From: Peterkaempfera bronchialis
GTDB lineage: Bacteria > Actinomycetota > Actinomycetes > Streptomycetales > Streptomycetaceae
Direction: 5' to 3'
Length of the DNA: 64,000 bases
NCBI RefSeq assembly: GCF_003258605.2
Contig: NZ_CP031264.1
Span: forward strand, 6,316,232 to 6,380,231
How positions within the stretch are numbered: position 1 is the stretch's first letter; each line of letters begins with the position of its first letter. A program made the translations under genes and the position numbers. The notes beneath the pieces are model-generated. The model worked only from the letters and a program-made list of their open reading frames with translations. It was not told the origin of the DNA and ran no database searches. Positions 17,170 to 25,592 of the stretch are shown here, piece by piece.

Positions 17170-17892
17170 ATGTCCGGCAGACCCCGCATCGACGTCCTGG
17201 TCGTCGAGGACGACCCGGTGGCCGCCGCCGCGCACACCCTCTATGTGCGGCGCGCTCCCGGCTTCCGGCCGGTCGGCACCGTCCACACCGCAGCCGCCGC
17301 CCGGCACTTCCTGGAACGCCGCCGGGCCCAGGACACCCCCGTCGACCTGGTGCTGCTCGACCTCTACCTGCCCGACGGCCACGGCCTCCAGCTCTGCCGC
17401 GCCCTGCGCGCCGCCGGGCACACCGCCGACGTCATCGCCGTCACCTCCGCCCGCGACCTGGGCATGGTGCGGCAGGCCGTCTCCGCCGGGGTGGTCCAGT
17501 ACCTGCTGAAGCCCTTCAGCGGCGCCGCGCTCCACGACCGCCTGGAGCGGTACCGCCGCTTCCGCGACACCCTCGGCCGGGCCGGCGAGGCCACCGGCCA
17601 GGCCGAGGTCGACCACGCCTTCGCGGTGCTGCGCACCCCCGAGCGGAGCGACCTTCCCAAGGGGCTCAGCGCCCCCACCCTCGACGCCGTCACCGCCACC
17701 CTGCGGCGGACCGGCGGCGGCCTCTCCGCCACTGCGGTCGCCGCCGAGGTGGGCGTCTCCCGGATCACCGCCCGCCGCTATCTGGAACACCTGGTCGGCG
17801 CGGGCCTCGCCGTGCGCGAGCCGCAGTACGGCCAGGTCGGCCGCCCCGAGCTCTGCTACCGCTGGCGGACCGCCGACCGGGGCGGCGGCTGA
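17170..17892 (+). CDS. CitB/DcuR-type response regulator
   Basis: The partner response regulator, about 240 residues. The receiver domain has the acidic pair VVEDDPVA, the phospho-acceptor Asp in LVLLDLYLPDGHG (near 65) and the Lys in YLLKPFSG. The C-terminal winged/HTH region (LSATAVAAEVGVSRITARRYLEHLVGAGLAV) is the type found in CitB/DcuR regulators. ATG 17170 follows GGAGG closely. An in-frame ATG at 17152 overlaps the kinase stop as ATGA and would add six residues. Either way the two are translationally linked. The likely target is the divergent dctA-like gene. Confidence 0.9.
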   Translation: MSGRPRIDVLVVEDDPVAAAAHTLYVRRAPGFRPVGTVHTAAAARHFLERRRAQDTPVDLVLLDLYLPDGHGLQLCRALRAAGHTADVIAVTSARDLGMVRQAVSAGVVQYLLKPFSGAALHDRLERYRRFRDTLGRAGEATGQAEVDHAFAVLRTPERSDLPKGLSAPTLDAVTATLRRTGGGLSATAVAAEVGVSRITARRYLEHLVGAGLAVREPQYGQVGRPELCYRWRTADRGGG

Positions 17893-17915
17893 GCCCGGCC
17901 CGTGGGGCCGGTGTC

Positions 17916-18436
17916 TCAGCGGTCGCGGACGGCCAGGGCGAGGTAGCGGTCGTCCTCGTCGGTGTAGCGGACCAGGTCCCAGCCGGTGGCGGCCAGCAGT
18001 GGCCGGAGGTGCGGTTCGGCGCGCAGGTCGTCCGGGGTGAGCGGGCGGCCGTGGCGGGCCGCGAGCGCGGCGCGGCCCACCGGGTGGAACAGCGCCAGTC
18101 GGCCGCCGGGGCGGGTCACCCGGGCCAGTTCGGCCAGGGCCGCCGCCGGGTCGGGCAGATGGGAGACCAATCCGGCGGCGAAGACGGCGTCCAGGGCCCG
18201 GTCGGGCAGCGGCAGCCGCGCGCAGTCGGCGACCAGCAGCGCGGCCGAGTCGGTACGGCCCTTGGCGGCGGCGGTCCGCAGCATCGCGGGCGTCAGGTCG
18301 GCGCCCAGCACCGTACCCGCACCGCCCACGGCGGCACGCAGCGCGGGCAGTGCGCGGCCGGTGCCGCAGCCCGCGTCCAACACCGCCTGACCGGCCGTCA
18401 GCCCCAGTGCGGCGACGGCCGCTTCATAGCGGGGCC
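17916..18436 (-). pseudogene. SAM methyltransferase, separated from its N-terminus by a frameshift
   Basis: The body of a class I SAM-dependent methyltransferase, with motif I VLDAGCGTGRALPALR, motif II GADLTPAML, a post-II acidic segment PLPDRALDAVFAAG and LARVTRPGGRLALF. The frame has no usable start before YEAAVAALGL. The residues that should come before it (FFTSRAADWELRFPDDGP) lie in the other frame, as the tail of the amidotransferase ORF. Adding one C to the CCCC run (forward strand GGGG at 18431-18434) gives DDGPRYEAAVAALGL and joins the frames cleanly. The substrate is unknown. Either this is a recent mutation or an assembly error in a homopolymer. Confidence 0.75.
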
Positions 18437-19216
18437 GTCGTCGGGGAAGCGCAGCTCCCAGTCGGCGGCGCGGGAGGTGAAGAAGGCCCGGGTGCGGGTG
18501 TGGTCGGCGCGGGCGGCCACCAGGGCGGCGAACCGGTCCAGCACCCCGTCCCGCCATGGGGCCAGCGCCGCCACCCGCTCGGGCGCGGCGGCCAGTATGG
18601 CGTCCCCGCCGTGGGCGCGCGCCTCCTCGGGGGCGCCCGCAGCAAACGCCTCGACGGTCTCCCGCTCGGCCTCCAGATGGAACTGGAACCCCCACGCGGA
18701 ACCGCCCACCCGGAACGCCTGCACCGGGTAGCGCTCCCCGGTCGCCAGCAGCACCGCGCCGTCCGGCGGGTCCACGGTGTCGCTGTGCCACTGGAGCACC
18801 TGGAACCCGGTCCGCTCCGACCCGGCGAGCAGCGGGTCGGCCGCCGCCGCACGGGTCAGCCGGACCGGCTCCCAGCCGATCTCGGGACCCGCCGCGCCCC
18901 GGAAGGCCGCGCCTCCGGCGGCCTCCGCCAGCAGTTGGGCGCCCAGGCAGAGGCCGAGGACGGGCAACTCGGCGGCGAGTGCGGACCGCAGCAGGTCCAG
19001 CTCGGCCCGGCGGGAGGGGAAGCCCTGGTCGCTCCAGGCGTCCTGCGGCCCGCCCATCACCACCAGGGCGGCCACCCCGCTCGGCAGCCCGTCCGGCACC
19101 GGCTCGCCCAGATGGGTGCGGCAGTGCCGCAGCTCCAGCCCGGCCCGCCGCAGCGCGTCCCCCACCGCGTACGGGCCCTCGCCCGCCCCATGCTCGACCA
19201 CCAGCACCGCCGTCAC
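18398..19216 (-). CDS. type 1 glutamine amidotransferase, reads into methyltransferase segment
   Basis: A class-I glutamine amidotransferase of the GuaA-like stand-alone type. It has the nucleophile elbow VLGLCLGAQLLAEA (Cys near 95) and a C-terminal GFQFHLEAE supplying His and Glu. The oxyanion segment is MGGPQDAWSD. It would hydrolyse glutamine or a gamma-glutamyl compound. GTG 19216 is chosen because GGAGG lies seven bases upstream; an upstream GTG at 19231 overlaps that site. The natural domain appears to end near residue 235. The remaining residues, through RADHTRTRAFFTSRAADWE, look like a methyltransferase N-terminus, and the last eight are frameshift products. The original gene was therefore probably an amidotransferase-methyltransferase fusion. 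Confidence 0.75.
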   Translation of the reverse strand: MTAVLVVEHGAGEGPYAVGDALRRAGLELRHCRTHLGEPVPDGLPSGVAALVVMGGPQDAWSDQGFPSRRAELDLLRSALAAELPVLGLCLGAQLLAEAAGGAAFRGAAGPEIGWEPVRLTRAAAADPLLAGSERTGFQVLQWHSDTVDPPDGAVLLATGERYPVQAFRVGGSAWGFQFHLEAERETVEAFAAGAPEEARAHGGDAILAAAPERVAALAPWRDGVLDRFAALVAARADHTRTRAFFTSRAADWELRFPDDGPAMKRPSPHWG

Positions 19217-19300
19217 CGGCACTCCTCCCACGCTCTGTCCGCTCGCCCCCGCATCGTACGAGGCCGCCCGGTGGTCGGGCGGTCCGCTCCGGCGGGTGGG

Positions 19301-19950
19301 GGGGTGGTGTGGGGTGTCGGGTGGGGGCTGTACGGGACCGGCGGCTCGGGGTCGGGCGGTTTGCTGGGTCTGCCAGGGGTGCGCGGTAGTGGGAGGGCGG
19401 TGCTGGGTGGGTTGGGTGCGAAACCGGCGGCCCGGTGTCGGGTGGTCGGCTTGGTCGGTCGGGGTGGCCGGGGGTGGTGTGGGGTGTCGGGTGGGGGCTG
19501 TACGGGATCGGCGGCTCGGGTTGGGCGGTTTGCTCGGTCTGCCGGGGGGTGCGCGGTAGTGGGAGGGCGGTGCTGGGTGGGTTGGGTGCGAGACCGGCGG
19601 CCCGGTGTCGGGTGGTCCGCTTGGTCGGTCGGGGTGGCCGGGGGTGCGCGGGGGGTGTCGGGTGGGGTTTGTGCGAGACCGGCGGCCCGGGGTTGGGCGG
19701 TTTGCTCGGGCGGCCCGGCGTGCGAGGGTGCGCGGCGGGTGGGTCTGTACGGGATCGGTGGCTCGGGGTTGGGCGGTTTGCTTGGGCGGCCGGGGGGCGT
19801 GGGTGCGCGGCGGGTGGGTCTGTACGGGATCGGCGGCCCGGGGTTGGGCGGTTTGCTCGGGCAGCCGGGGGCGTGGGTGGGGGCGGTTGGGCCTGCACGA
19901 AACCGGCGGCCCGGGGGCGGACCGGTCGGTGCGAGGCCGGCGGGGCCGGG
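19301..19950. repeat. about eight degenerate 75-88 bp tandem repeats
   Basis: About 650 bases between two divergently unrelated genes consist of roughly eight units. Each is built on a core like ACGGGATCGGCGGCTCGG followed by TTGGGCGGTTTGCT. Units begin near 19331, 19420, 19501, 19588, 19672, 19747, 19822 and 19896. The first four pair into two 170-bp copies (19301-19470 and 19471-19640) that match at all but a handful of positions. Every frame is open on both strands, which yields Pro-rich pseudo-proteins that I do not accept as genes. The array is unlike any mobile element I know. Confidence 0.85.
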
Positions 19951-19951
19951 G

Positions 19952-20776
19952 TCAGGCTGGGGCGTGGCCGAGGGTGAGGAGGTGGCTGCTGATGCCGAGC
20001 AGGGACGGTTCGGACTCGGTGCGGCGGGCGGCGGCGAGGGCGACGGCGCGCTGGGCCGGGTCGTCCAGCCAGCCCACCACACCGCCCATCAGCCAGACGG
20101 CGCCCTCCACGCCGTACTGCCCCGCCGGTTCCAGCCCCGCATCGGCGAACTCGGCAGGGACCTCCTCGGGCCGGTGGAAGTAGGCGGTGGTGAACAGCGG
20201 GGCGCGGCCGGTGGGGCGGTTGCGGCCGTCCTCGACGCAGGCGTGCATCCGGGCGCGGATGTCCTCGTCGAAGAGGGCGCCCAGGTTGAGCAGGTCGTGC
20301 AGCCCGGACCAGCGGTTGATGGTGGCCGTCACCACCGGCCCGCCCGGCCGGACGACCCGGCGGGCCTCGGCCAGTGCCCGTACCCGGTCGGCCCGCTCCG
20401 TCAGGTGGTACAGCGGCCCCAGCAGCAGCACCGCGTCGGCCGAGCCGTCGGCGTCCGGCAGGGCGCGGGCGTCGCCGTGCCGCGCGGTGACGCCGGGCAG
20501 CTTCCCGGCCTGCGTGACATGGAGCGGTACCGGGTCGACCAGTTCCACCTCGTAGCCGTCCTGGGCCAGCCAGGCGGCGTGCACCCCGCTGCCGCCGCCG
20601 ATGTCCAGGATCCGGGCCGGGGCGGGCGGCAGCAGTCGGCGCAGCAGGTCCTGGGTGCGCCAGAACTCCAGCCGCCCGGCGCCGCCGCGCAGCCGCCCGT
20701 CCTCCCTGCCCTGGGCGTAGTGGGCGATGATCTCTTCGCGGACAGGGGCGGGGGTTTCGGGTGTCGATGAGGTCAT
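19952..20776 (-). CDS. class I SAM-dependent methyltransferase
   Basis: A soluble methyltransferase of about 274 residues. Motif I is RILDIGGGSGVHAAWLA, the acidic end of strand beta-2 is YEVELVDPVPLHV, motif III/IV is DADGSADAVLLLGPLYHL, and VVRPGGPVVTATI follows. The C-terminal half (GLHDLLNLGALFDED, FHRPEEVPAEFADAGL) is a substrate-recognition region whose substrate I cannot name. ATG 20776 is preferred; an in-frame GTG at 20785 would add three residues. It transcribes towards the repeat array, and the protease gene upstream runs the same way 110 bases away. Confidence 0.85.
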   Translation of the reverse strand: MTSSTPETPAPVREEIIAHYAQGREDGRLRGGAGRLEFWRTQDLLRRLLPPAPARILDIGGGSGVHAAWLAQDGYEVELVDPVPLHVTQAGKLPGVTARHGDARALPDADGSADAVLLLGPLYHLTERADRVRALAEARRVVRPGGPVVTATINRWSGLHDLLNLGALFDEDIRARMHACVEDGRNRPTGRAPLFTTAYFHRPEEVPAEFADAGLEPAGQYGVEGAVWLMGGVVGWLDDPAQRAVALAAARRTESEPSLLGISSHLLTLGHAPA

Positions 20777-20885
20777 GCCCGGCACCCTCGCGGAGACCCG
20801 AGCCGCCCGGCAACCGCTTATCGCGGCGCCGGGAAACCGGTTGGCGGTGGCAGCGGTAGGGCTGGCAGGCTGGGCCGGGACCGCG

Positions 20886-21983
20886 TCAGTGCGCCGACAC
20901 CTCGGTGTAGACGTTCATGGCGGCGTTGCCGTGGTAGGCGGAGTAGATCAGGTCGTCGGACCAGTTGCCGTCGGCGTCCACGTCGCGTCGGCTGTTGGTG
21001 CCGACGATGTAGCCCCACCCCCGGTCGAGCCGCAGGTCGTCGATCCAGGGGCCGCCGCTGCTTCCATGGCCCATGTCGCACCGCATCACCATGCCGGTGC
21101 CGGTGGCGCCGACCGCCGAGGTGGGGCCTTCGCAGTACCAGAGGTCCCCGCCGTCGAAGTCGGTGCGCCGGTAACCGTCCGCCGGGAAGCCGAAGTTGAC
21201 CACGTCGCGGTGGTCCTGGCCGCTCCCGAACCGTGCGCCCTGGGCGCCCAGGTAGTCGGCGAGGTTGCCGTGGACGGGCTGCGGGTGGAACGCGATGGCC
21301 GCCAGGTCGTAGTGCCAGTCGCCGTACTGCTGCCAGGCCCTGGTGGTGGCGGCGTACCTGAAGAGCCAGGGGCCGTGCGGCGCCAGGCCGTTGTCGGCGT
21401 CGGGCACGAAGACGAAGTTGCGGTAGTAGGCGCCCGGGCCGCCCCCGCCGGGGTGGACGCAGTGGCCGGAGGTCCACACCATGTTGCGGTTGACGCTGTT
21501 GATCACACTGGCGGTGCAGCGGAAGTCGCCCGCCGGGGTGGTGAAGAACAGCTGGCCGATGGTCCGGGCCGGCATCAGCCCCTGGCCTCCCCAGCGGCGG
21601 GCGGCGGAGACCACCGCCGTCCTGCTCGGGGCGGCGGTGTCCGGCTGCGCCCGCCGAGGGGCGCTGCCGGGGATGGTCCTGGCCGGGAGGGCCGCCTCGG
21701 GGCGCGGCCTCGGCGTGGGGTGCTGCCTGCCCCGGGGGTGCGGGAGGGGAGCGGGTCTGGCCCGGTGGAGGCGTGCTTCGGTCCAGTACCGGTGGATCCG
21801 CGCGGCCTGGGCGGGCGTGGCGGCGGGACCGGCGGCAGCGGCTGTCGGCCGGTAGTCGGCGCCGCCGCCCGCGGACTGGTCGGCGGCGCCCGCCTGCGGG
21901 GTGAGGAACGCCGCCAGCAGGACGGCTGCGGCCAGCGGCAGGCGGAGGCGTACCCGCCGAGGCGGTGGTGGCTGGTCGTGCAC
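20886..21983 (-). CDS. secreted trypsin-like serine protease
   Basis: A 365-residue exported chymotrypsin-fold (S1-type) peptidase. A signal peptide (RLPLAAAVLLAAFLTPQAGA) and a long Pro/Arg/Ala-rich segment to about residue 130 precede the catalytic domain. The triad is His in MVWTSGHCVH, Asp in WHYDLAAIAF and Ser in GHGSSGGPWI. Two Cys pairs flank it (FRCTASV...SGHC and WYCEGP...VMRCDMG). GTG 21983 is preceded by GGAGGAGGAG; the frame upstream is open but not coding. Such V8/glutamyl-endopeptidase-like enzymes degrade extracellular protein. The proline-rich stretch may be a propeptide. Confidence 0.88.
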   Translation of the reverse strand: MHDQPPPPRRVRLRLPLAAAVLLAAFLTPQAGAADQSAGGGADYRPTAAAAGPAATPAQAARIHRYWTEARLHRARPAPLPHPRGRQHPTPRPRPEAALPARTIPGSAPRRAQPDTAAPSRTAVVSAARRWGGQGLMPARTIGQLFFTTPAGDFRCTASVINSVNRNMVWTSGHCVHPGGGGPGAYYRNFVFVPDADNGLAPHGPWLFRYAATTRAWQQYGDWHYDLAAIAFHPQPVHGNLADYLGAQGARFGSGQDHRDVVNFGFPADGYRRTDFDGGDLWYCEGPTSAVGATGTGMVMRCDMGHGSSGGPWIDDLRLDRGWGYIVGTNSRRDVDADGNWSDDLIYSAYHGNAAMNVYTEVSAH

Positions 21984-22378
21984 TGGTCTCCTCCTCCATG
22001 CCGCGTGGAGCGGCGTCGAGGGGCAGTGGGCATCGAGCCGGGGCGGCCCGCGCGGAGCGGGCCCGTCGCCGTGGGTCGGACACGTGTCGCCACGATAGGG
22101 ACGCCCGACCGCCGCATGCGCGCACGCCGGGCCGAACGAGTGAATGCGTGGTCGCACTCCGTGGAGGCGCCGCCGCCCCGGCGCGCGGGCGGTGTCCGGC
22201 CCGTACCCCCGCACCCCGTGGGCGCGTTGGACAGGGTGCCGGTGATCCGTCACGCCTGGCGTGCCGTCAGACTGGGCGGCGCACACCGCGTATGACGCTC
22301 CGTCGCGCGGCGTAAGGCGCCCCTCCGGTCGGGTGATGATTGGACCCGTCGGGCGGCGCGGCGCTAGGTTGGGACGGC
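21984..22378. other. intergenic region between protease and iron-boxed operon
   Basis: About 390 bases with no supportable gene. It contains the protease ribosome site at its left edge. TAGGTT at 22365-22370 is a possible -10 element for the rightward operon, just ahead of the iron box. Confidence 0.4.
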
Positions 22379-22401
22379 TTGGTAAGGCAAGCCTTACCTA
22401 A
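22379..22401 (+). promoter_or_regulatory. iron box (DmdR/IdeR type)
   Basis: GGTAAGGCAAGCCTTACC (22381-22398) is a perfect palindrome around AA, flanked by TT and TAA. It closely fits the DmdR/IdeR operator (TTAGG-like ends, dyad centre). It sits 70 bases before the aminotransferase start and just after a possible -10. This predicts repression of the whole operon by iron-loaded DmdR/IdeR. Confidence 0.85.
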
Positions 22402-22471
22402 TCGGCGGCGCCTCTGTGTGCCGCGACGCGCGCCCAGCCCTGCCCGCCCGGACCACACCCGGAGCCGCTCC

Positions 22472-23929
22472 ATGACACTCGCCGTCGGCAGCCCACTCGA
22501 CCAGGCAGCACCCGTGCCCTCGGGCCGCGCCGCCGCCCCGCGCCCCGCCGGGGACGGGGACGCCGTCCTCCGCCGCCAGCGCTCCCGGGAGTCCTCGGCC
22601 CGCACCTACGCCCGGTCCTTCCCCATCGTGCCGGTACGGGCCCACGGGATGACCGTCGAGGGCGCGGACGGCCGCCGCTATCTCGACTGCCTCTCCGGTG
22701 CGGGCACCCTCGCCCTCGGCCACAACCACCCCGTGGTCCTGGAAGCCCTCCGGCGCACCCTGGACAGCGGCGCCCCGCTGCACATCCTCGACCTGGCCAC
22801 CGCCGAGAAGGACGACTTCACCAACGCCCTCTTCGACACCCTCCCGACCGGATTCGCCGACCGGGCCCGGATCCACTTCTGCGGCCCGGCCGGCACCGAC
22901 GCGGTCGAGGCCGCGCTGAAGCTGATGCAGACCGCCACCGGCCGGCGCGGCGTGCTCGCGTTCACCGGGGCCTACCACGGCATGACCGCCGGGGCGCTGG
23001 CCGCCACCGGCAATGTCGCCGTCAAGGAGCCGCTGCCGACCGCCGGCGAGGTCACCCGGCTGCCCTACCCGTACCCCTACCGCTGCCCGTTCGGGGTCGG
23101 CGGCGAACGCGGCGCCGAACTCTCCGCCGTCTACACCGAGCGGCTGCTGGACGACCCCTCCGGCGGTGTCGTCGCCCCCGCCGCGATGATCGTGGAGGCC
23201 GTGCAGGGCGAGGGCGGCGCCGTACCGGCCCCCGACGGCTGGCTGCGCGAGATGCGCCGCATCACCGCCGAACGCTCCATCCCGCTGATCGTGGACGAGG
23301 TGCAGACCGGCGTGGGGCGCACCGGCGCCATGTGGGCCGTGCAGCACAGCGGCATCGTGCCCGACGCCATGGTGCTTTCCAAGGCCATCGGAGGCTCGCT
23401 GCCGCTGGCCGTGGTCGTCTACCGGGACGACTACGACGGCTGGCTGCCCGGCGCCCACACCGGCACCTTCCGTGGCAACACCCTGGCCATGGCGGCCGGT
23501 GCCGCCACCCTGCGCTTTGTGGCCGCCGAGGGGCTGGCCGAGCGGGCCGCAGCGGTCGGCGCCCGGATCACCTCCCGGCTGACGGCGCTCCGTACCGAAC
23601 TGCCGGTGATCGGCGACGTCCGGGGGCGCGGGCTGATGATCGGGGTGGAACTGGTCGACCCGGCGGGCGAGCCCGACGCCTGCGGCGCCCTGCCGCCCGC
23701 CCCCGAGCTGGCCGTCCGGGTGCGGGCCGGCTGCCTGGAACGCGGACTGATCGTGGAACTCGGCGGGCGCCATGACACCGTCGTCCGGCTGCTGCCGCCG
23801 CTCACCATCAGCGACGAGCAGGCCGACGCCGTCCTGGACCGCCTCACCGACGCCATCGCCGCCGCCGCGAGCACCCCGGCGGGCACCGCATCGGGCACCG
23901 CCGCCACGGCCGGGCAGGGGCGCGCATGA
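22472..23929 (+). CDS. diaminobutyrate-2-oxoglutarate aminotransferase
   Basis: A class-III PLP aminotransferase of 485 residues, of the DABA:2-oxoglutarate type (EctB, Dat, RhbA). It makes L-2,4-diaminobutyrate from aspartate semialdehyde. Landmarks are YLDCLSGAGTLALGHNHP, the PLP-phosphate site GPAGTDAVEAALKL, VEAVQGEGG, LIVDEVQTGVGRTG, the PLP lysine in VLSKAIGGSLPLAV and TFRGNTLAMAAG. ATG 22472 lies seven bases after GGAG. The iron box upstream and the decarboxylase and N-hydroxylase downstream mark it as the first step of a hydroxamate-siderophore precursor route, not osmolyte synthesis. Its stop overlaps the next start as ATGA. Confidence 0.88.
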   Translation: MTLAVGSPLDQAAPVPSGRAAAPRPAGDGDAVLRRQRSRESSARTYARSFPIVPVRAHGMTVEGADGRRYLDCLSGAGTLALGHNHPVVLEALRRTLDSGAPLHILDLATAEKDDFTNALFDTLPTGFADRARIHFCGPAGTDAVEAALKLMQTATGRRGVLAFTGAYHGMTAGALAATGNVAVKEPLPTAGEVTRLPYPYPYRCPFGVGGERGAELSAVYTERLLDDPSGGVVAPAAMIVEAVQGEGGAVPAPDGWLREMRRITAERSIPLIVDEVQTGVGRTGAMWAVQHSGIVPDAMVLSKAIGGSLPLAVVVYRDDYDGWLPGAHTGTFRGNTLAMAAGAATLRFVAAEGLAERAAAVGARITSRLTALRTELPVIGDVRGRGLMIGVELVDPAGEPDACGALPPAPELAVRVRAGCLERGLIVELGGRHDTVVRLLPPLTISDEQADAVLDRLTDAIAAAASTPAGTASGTAATAGQGRA

Positions 23930-25461
23930 ACGGCCCGCTGCACCCGCCCGCCCGTATGACCGCCCTCTCCGGCGGCGCCGAAGGGCCACGCGCCCTGCGG
24001 CCGCTGCTGGAGACCGTGCTCGACGCGCTGGCCGAGGGCGCCGCCCGGCGCGGCGGCCCGCTGCCCGTCGGCACCCCCAAGGAACTCGCCGACCTGGTCG
24101 CCCAGACCCTGGCCGACCTCGACACCTCAGCGGGCACCGGAGAGCCGGGCGCAGACGCCGAGCCACTGCACCGGCTCACCGCACTGCTGGCCCAGGGCAG
24201 CACCGACCCCGCCGACCCCTTCTGCGCCGCCCATCTGCACTGCCCGCCACTCTCCCTCGCCGTCGCCGCCGACCTCGCCGCGAGCGCCCTCAACCCCTCC
24301 CAGGACTCCTGGGACCAGGCGCCCGCCGCCACCGCCCTGGAGACGCTGCTCATCCGCGACCTGGCGGACCTGGTCGGCTACGACCCCGACACCGCCACCG
24401 GCGTGCTCACCTCCGGCGGCACCGAGTCCAACCTGATGGGGCTGATGCTCGCCCGCGACTGCGCCCTCACCCGGGCCGCCGGACGCCCCACCGAACTCCA
24501 TGGACTGCCGTCCGGTCCCGTCCCCCGGATCTTCGCCTCCGCCGCCGCCCACTTCTCCGTCCAGCGCGCCGCCGCCCTGCTCGGCCTCGGCGAGCAGGCC
24601 GTGGTCACCGTGCCCGTCGACCGCGACCTGCGGATGGACGCCGACGCACTCGCCGCCGCCCTGCACCGCTGCACCGCCGCCGGTGAGACCCCGGTCGCGA
24701 TCGTCGCCACCGCAGGCACCACCGACACCGGAGCCGTCGACCCACTGCACCGCGCCGCCGACCTCGCCGCAGAACACGGCGCCTGGCTGCATGTGGACGC
24801 CGCCTACGGGGGCGGCGCGCTGCTCTCCGACCGGCTCGCCCCGCTACTCGACGGCGTCTCCCGCGCCGACTCCGTCTCCCTGGACTGGCACAAGCTCGGC
24901 TGGCAGCCCGCCGCCGCCGGAGTCTTCCTGGCCCGGCACGCCGAGAGCTACGCGCCGCTGGCCCGCCGGGCGGTCTACCTCAACCCCGCCGACGACGAGG
25001 AGGCCGGCTACCCCAGCCTGCTGGGGCTCTCGCTGCGCACCACCCGCCGCCCCGACGCGTTCAAGATCGCGGTGACGCTGCGCACCCTGGGCCGCGCGGG
25101 GCTGGGCCGACTCGTGGACGCCTGCCACGCCCTGGCCCACCACGCCGCCGCCACCGTCGACGCCCACCCGCTGCTGGAGCTGCACACCGCGCCGGTCCTC
25201 ACCACGGCGGTCTTCCACTACCTTCCGCAGCGGCCCGAGCTGCGCGACCCCGCCGCCCGCGACACCGTCAACGCGGCCCTGCGGCGCCGCCTGCTGCGCG
25301 AGGGGCGGGCCGTCGTCGGCCGCACCGAGCTGCCCGGCCAGGGGCCCGGCCGGATACGGCTCAAGCTCACCCTGCTCAACCCGCACACCACCCCCGCCGA
25401 CGTCGAACGGCTGCTGCACGCCGTCGCCGCCGCCGGCCAGGCCGAGGAGGCCGAGGCATGA
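23926..25461 (+). CDS. PLP decarboxylase, probable L-2,4-diaminobutyrate decarboxylase
   Basis: A group-II pyridoxal-dependent decarboxylase of 511 residues (glutamate/aromatic amino acid decarboxylase fold). It has LTSGGTESNLMGLMLARD, VATAGTTDTGAVDPL, the cofactor Asp in WLHVDAAYGGG and the Schiff-base lysine in LDWHKLGWQP. Paired with the aminotransferase it matches the Dat/Ddc and RhbA/RhbB couples, which convert diaminobutyrate to 1,3-diaminopropane. DesA-like lysine decarboxylation is the alternative. The start overlaps the previous stop (ATGA) and the stop overlaps the following small ORF (ATGA). Confidence 0.85.
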   Translation: MNGPLHPPARMTALSGGAEGPRALRPLLETVLDALAEGAARRGGPLPVGTPKELADLVAQTLADLDTSAGTGEPGADAEPLHRLTALLAQGSTDPADPFCAAHLHCPPLSLAVAADLAASALNPSQDSWDQAPAATALETLLIRDLADLVGYDPDTATGVLTSGGTESNLMGLMLARDCALTRAAGRPTELHGLPSGPVPRIFASAAAHFSVQRAAALLGLGEQAVVTVPVDRDLRMDADALAAALHRCTAAGETPVAIVATAGTTDTGAVDPLHRAADLAAEHGAWLHVDAAYGGGALLSDRLAPLLDGVSRADSVSLDWHKLGWQPAAAGVFLARHAESYAPLARRAVYLNPADDEEAGYPSLLGLSLRTTRRPDAFKIAVTLRTLGRAGLGRLVDACHALAHHAAATVDAHPLLELHTAPVLTTAVFHYLPQRPELRDPAARDTVNAALRRRLLREGRAVVGRTELPGQGPGRIRLKLTLLNPHTTPADVERLLHAVAAAGQAEEAEA

Positions 25462-25592
25462 CGGGTGCCGGCGCCCCCGGCGGCCCGCCCGCCCCGCTCG
25501 CGCCCGACCCATTCGCGCCCGACCCGTTGACGCCCGACCCGTTCGCGCCCGACCCGTTCGCGCCCCACCCGCTCGCGGAGGTACCCCGGTGA
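25458..25592 (+). CDS. 44-residue Pro-rich repeat ORF linking two cistrons
   Basis: An ORF of 44 codons starts in the ATGA that ends the decarboxylase and stops in the GTGA that begins the N-hydroxylase. It therefore bridges the two genes exactly. After MTGAGAPGG it reads as five Ala-Pro-Asp-Pro-Phe-type units. I recognise no family. It may be a translated spacer that keeps ribosomes moving to the next cistron, or a tail that slipped in by repeat growth. Both overlaps and its in-frame length argue that it is read; a function for the peptide is unsupported. Confidence 0.5.
   Translation: MTGAGAPGGPPAPLAPDPFAPDPLTPDPFAPDPFAPHPLAEVPR
25500..25574 (+). repeat. five 15-bp tandem repeats
   Basis: Five copies of a GCGCCCGACCCGTTC-type unit, in frame with the small bridging ORF. 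One copy differs at the first base of the Ala codon, the last carries His and Leu codons, and none breaks the frame. Confidence 0.85.

Noticed and set aside
19301-19950. CRISPR array
   Set aside because: Repeat units are contiguous and degenerate without unique spacers, and there are no cas genes.
19213-20082. Pro-rich proteins of 190-290 residues in the repeat array
   Set aside because: All frames on both strands give similar Pro/Arg repeats, there are no ribosome sites, and the DNA repeat explains the openness.
17916-20813. A 965-codon open frame covering methyltransferases and the repeat array
   Set aside because: Only its last 170 or so residues are coding; the rest is the array and antisense or off-frame sequence rich in Pro and Arg.
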